Source of the DNA: Stentor coeruleus | Lineage: Eukaryota > Ciliophora > Heterotrichea > Heterotrichida > Stentoridae | Assembly: GCA_001970955.1 (NCBI GenBank) | Contig: MPUH01000950.1 | Location: 1-28,538, forward strand | Reading direction: 5' to 3' | DNA length: 28,538 bases | In this document: piece by piece, positions 27,937 through 28,538 of the stretch | Numbering within the stretch: position 1 is the first letter of the stretch | Layout of the letters: each line of letters starts with the position of its first letter | Notes under the pieces: generated by a model | The model's input: only the letters and a program-made list of their open reading frames with translations | What the model was told of the DNA's origin: nothing | The model's database searches: none | Position numbers and translations under genes: made by a program

Positions 27937-28519
27937 TAAATAAAAATATAAATATTCTAATAACGATATGGATTAGGTAAAAAATTTTAATATAAATTGT
28001 GGCTTTGGCGCTTTGTCGTAGAGATTGGATTATGTTTGTAAAAACCTTAGGGTTGGTTAAAGATGAGGGATTCTGATATGAAATTTTTAATTTTGATAGG
28101 AATTTAGGATGGCTGCTTGTGGGAGGATTTTTTTTTTGGAAGTTTTTGGAGGAGATTGATATGAATTTAAGAGATTTAGATGAGAATGGATTAGGGTTGA
28201 GTTTTTTTTTGAGGATTATGATTGGAAAGTATTGGGTGGTTTTGTGTATTTTTTTATGCGATTGGGTTTTAGGATTTTCGCTCGTGTTTCTTAAAGGTAG
28301 GTTTTATGGTTTTATGTTCTCCTGGGGTTTTTCTGATTATTTAATATTTATGTTTAGAAATTGGATAAGAGTTTTAGTATGAAAGATAGTGTTTAGGATT
28401 TTAATTTGAGAATTTTATGGTTTTTGCTTAATTAAAGCATACCATATGAAAAATTTCAAACCTGAGTTAGATGGAGTAGGAGTAATTTTTTCTAATGGAC
28501 TATTTATATTTAAATTTTC
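27937..28519. other. Subtelomeric gene-free region / 5' flank of the phosphatase gene
   Basis: This is 583 bp, G/T-rich on the plus strand; 28117-28258 has no C at all (142 nt). An open frame at 28119-28382 on the plus strand (Phe/Trp/Gly/Leu-rich) is explained by that composition. It presumably contains the phosphatase promoter. The last 80 bp before the telomere return to ordinary AT-rich sequence. Confidence 0.6.
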
Positions 28520-28538
28520 TTAGGGTGTTAGGGTGTTA
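28520..28538 (+). repeat. Telomere repeat, right chromosome end (TGTTAGGG)n
   Basis: The window ends with TTAGGGTGTTAGGGTGTTA, about 2.4 units of an 8-base repeat equal to CCCTAACA on the opposite strand, the heterotrich telomere unit. The orientation (G-rich strand running 5' to 3' outward) is correct for a right end, so the window end is probably a true chromosome end. Confidence 0.88.

Noticed and set aside
28119-28382. 87-aa hydrophobic open frame near the telomere
   Set aside because: It is explained by the C-free, T/G-rich composition of the phosphatase 5' flank; it is rich in Phe, Trp and Gly without any recognisable pattern.

Overview
The window looks like the right-hand end of a macronuclear chromosome or contig from a heterotrich ciliate, most probably a Stentor-like species. 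Four things point there. The last 19 bases are tandem TGTTAGGG (CCCTAACA on the other strand), a telomere repeat used by heterotrichs. One gene (EFHC1/Rib72-like) needs two 15-nt GTA...TAG introns, which are diagnostic of heterotrichs. Genes are dense on both strands, AT-rich and almost intron-free. The intact genes use TGG for every Trp and CAA/CAG for every Gln, with TAA as the usual stop (one TAG, one TGA). That argues for the standard code and against Blepharisma (UGA = Trp) or Condylostoma (no dedicated stops).

Layout from left to right. Positions 1-481 hold the end of a Rab1-like GTPase. Positions 482-890 hold a telomere-like tract inside the chromosome and a perfect 64-bp direct repeat. 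Positions 891-2275 are a broken TBC (RabGAP) gene. Then come DAW1/ODA16 (-), a 574-aa protein made of three fused Rab-like domains (-), a coiled-coil protein (+), a membrane-anchored papain-fold protein without its catalytic residues (+), a TMEM131-like type I membrane protein (-), a 151-aa unknown protein (-), an 818-aa protein with three calcyphosin modules (-) and an ISWI-type remodeller (-). ISWI is divergent from an EFHC1/Rib72-like protein (+) across only about 29 bp. The right end has an acylated-looking IQ/MORN protein (-), an outer-arm docking-complex-like coiled coil (-), a broken METTL13-like methyltransferase fragment (-) and an SCP/FCP1-like phosphatase (-), followed by a gene-free subtelomere and the telomere.

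Two themes recur. One is motile cilia: DAW1 (dynein-arm cargo adaptor), EFHC1/Rib72 (doublet inner junction) and an ODAD1/CCDC63-like docking protein. The other is small-GTPase membrane traffic: a Rab1-like gene, a RabGAP remnant and the triple Rab. There is no sign of operons, phage or transposons.

Gene flanks have strong strand asymmetry. 5' flanks are almost free of G on the sense strand (149-nt and 162-nt runs with no G, and a 142-nt run with no C where the gene is on the minus strand). 3' flanks are biased the other way. This explains several accidental open frames between genes. The least conventional items are the triple Rab with altered guanine-specificity motifs, the TBC remnant whose in-frame stops mostly sit where Gln would be expected, and the interstitial telomere motif next to it.
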